Assembly (NCBI GenBank): GCA_019614645.1
Contig: JABWDB010000006.1
Location: forward strand, 682,001-746,000
From: Stratiolaelaps scimitus
Taxonomy: Eukaryota; Arthropoda; Arachnida; Mesostigmata; Laelapidae
DNA: 64,000 bases
Direction: 5' to 3'
Below the pieces are notes generated by a model, which searched no databases, was not told the DNA's origin, and was given only the letters and a program-made list of their open reading frames with translations. Below, one piece after another: positions 62,760 through 64,000 of this stretch; within the stretch, counting starts at the first letter, position 1, and each line of letters starts with the position of its first letter. A program made the position numbers and the translations under genes.

Positions 62760-64000
62760 TCACCATGCTTAACTACTACTTGTACAATACCATTCTACAC
62801 AATGCGGCATACGAGAATAACGAGATCGTGCTACGGCCAGGTATGCATGTTTGTCCGTGAGAGCCACAACCAGCCCATCGGCAAAACTGGTTGCGGCTGC
62901 TAAGGAGGCTGATGAGGAAACAGCAGATGTGGGCCAGATACCACTGGGCCCGCTTTTACAAATATTTCGTCGTGTGCGCGATATTTTTCCTTGCTTGTTG
63001 ATATGTTGACAAGAATCTGTTGATACATTGGGAGGTTGGGGTTCGAGTTGAAATGACGCTTTCTTTTTTGCATGGCTCTGTTCTCATTCATTTTTCAATG
63101 GAGAAATTGTCAATTCAATGGGATGTCGATACTGATATTACTGGCTCGTAGCCCGGTATAATCAATACATTCGAGTATAACTTTCGAGGAAAAAGCTTAT
63201 CGTTTGTTGCGTTTCTCTCGGTAGACGGTTAGATGTGAAGCAACATGGCTTTGCAAACGGCGAATCAACTGCCACCTAACAGAAAGGAGAGGGTTCATTG
63301 TTGGGCACGAAGTTTGAAGTGGAGTCGAGTTCGTTTATTGTACATATAATATATACTTCGATTTTAATAAAGCGTTTACCAGGATTGATGTCATCTCCCA
63401 TTCGCAAAACTGCACGATCTTAACAACCTACAATACACACTCGATCATTCAGATGGATACGGAGTTACCCAGAGGATGAAAGATTCCCCGGTCAAGTGGA
63501 TCATAGTTAAACTAATGATGAGACGTAAATTTGTCCGGGCTGACTCTCGATCCACATTTGACGTACACGGAACCGCTCTCGCTCAGCTTCATAAAGTGGG
63601 CCCCTTGAAAATCGTATGACCCTGTATTATTACTAGGGCTTAAACCACCTGACCTCTCTGACTGCACACTCGGATTTTGTCTTTAAATTATTGAAACCAT
63701 TCATGTTTCATATCACAGCTAATTAAGAGGGCTCATCTTAACTCTGCATCACCATTTTCTTCTATATCTCGTTGACAGGAGAGTCCCGAACAAGCACGAC
63801 CATTTAGTTGTCGACGTTGTGCCGTGGACATCATCGACCTTGGCACGCGAATCAGTCGTTCCCGGCTAATATCTCTGACTGGGTCTAATTACCATTGCCA
63901 TATGGGATTCGAGTCGTTACTACGACAAGTGACATTATCCTTTTAAAGCTAGCAAAAGCAATGGGCATGTTCTCTGGAGGGGCGGGCAGCTTAGACCCTA
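62760..64000. other. Ordinary sequence upstream of the CaMKII 5' region; nothing recognised
   Basis: The composition returns to average and simple repeats disappear. A 63-codon minus frame (62900-63091) and an AATAAA at 63366-63371 on the plus strand are visible, but neither is supported by a gene model. Confidence 0.5.

Overview
The window is eukaryotic, animal-type nuclear DNA. It has spliced exons with GT/AG borders, long introns, very dense simple repeats and two Tc1/mariner-superfamily remnants. The one gene I can identify with confidence is calcium/calmodulin-dependent protein kinase II (CaMKII) on the minus strand. Its protein is closest in my memory to arthropod CaMKII. The microsatellite-rich, long-intron context would fit an arthropod such as a parasitiform mite or tick, but I cannot fix the species from sequence alone.

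Layout, following the gene 5' to 3' on the minus strand (right to left in window coordinates): 62.8-64.0 kb is ordinary sequence with nothing recognised. 54.85-62.75 kb is a GC-, CTG/CAG- and GA/CT-rich block upstream of the start codon, probably 5' UTR and promoter territory. Coding exon 1 is at 54774-54841. A 42,859-bp first intron follows (11915-54773). Coding exons 2 to 5 are at 11729-11914, 7523-7713, 6213-6451 and 4703-4967. The last 4.7 kb (1-4702) is the start of the next intron. Together the exons give the first 316 residues: the whole kinase domain plus the autoinhibitory and calmodulin-binding segment. The variable linker and the hub (association) domain must lie beyond the left edge. 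All four splice junctions join in phase, including the one across the 43-kb intron.

Mobile DNA: a 1,542-bp Tc1-type element with about 235-bp terminal inverted repeats and a broken DD34E transposase lies in intron 2 (7950-9491). A 558-bp mariner-like, non-autonomous element lies in intron 5 (1310-1867). An unrecognised, frame-broken stretch with coding-like appearance sits at about 13.1-13.9 kb on the minus strand in intron 1.

The large intron alternates between GC- and trinucleotide-rich islands (about 15.7-19.3, 20.9-30.3, 38.5-41.9 and 45-49.3 kb) and AT-richer spacers that carry most of the long (TA)n tracts. Most long open frames here fall in GC-rich or low-complexity DNA, have no recognisable domain and overlap one another in several frames. 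I do not annotate them as genes. I found no operon, CRISPR, phage-like or other multi-gene system.
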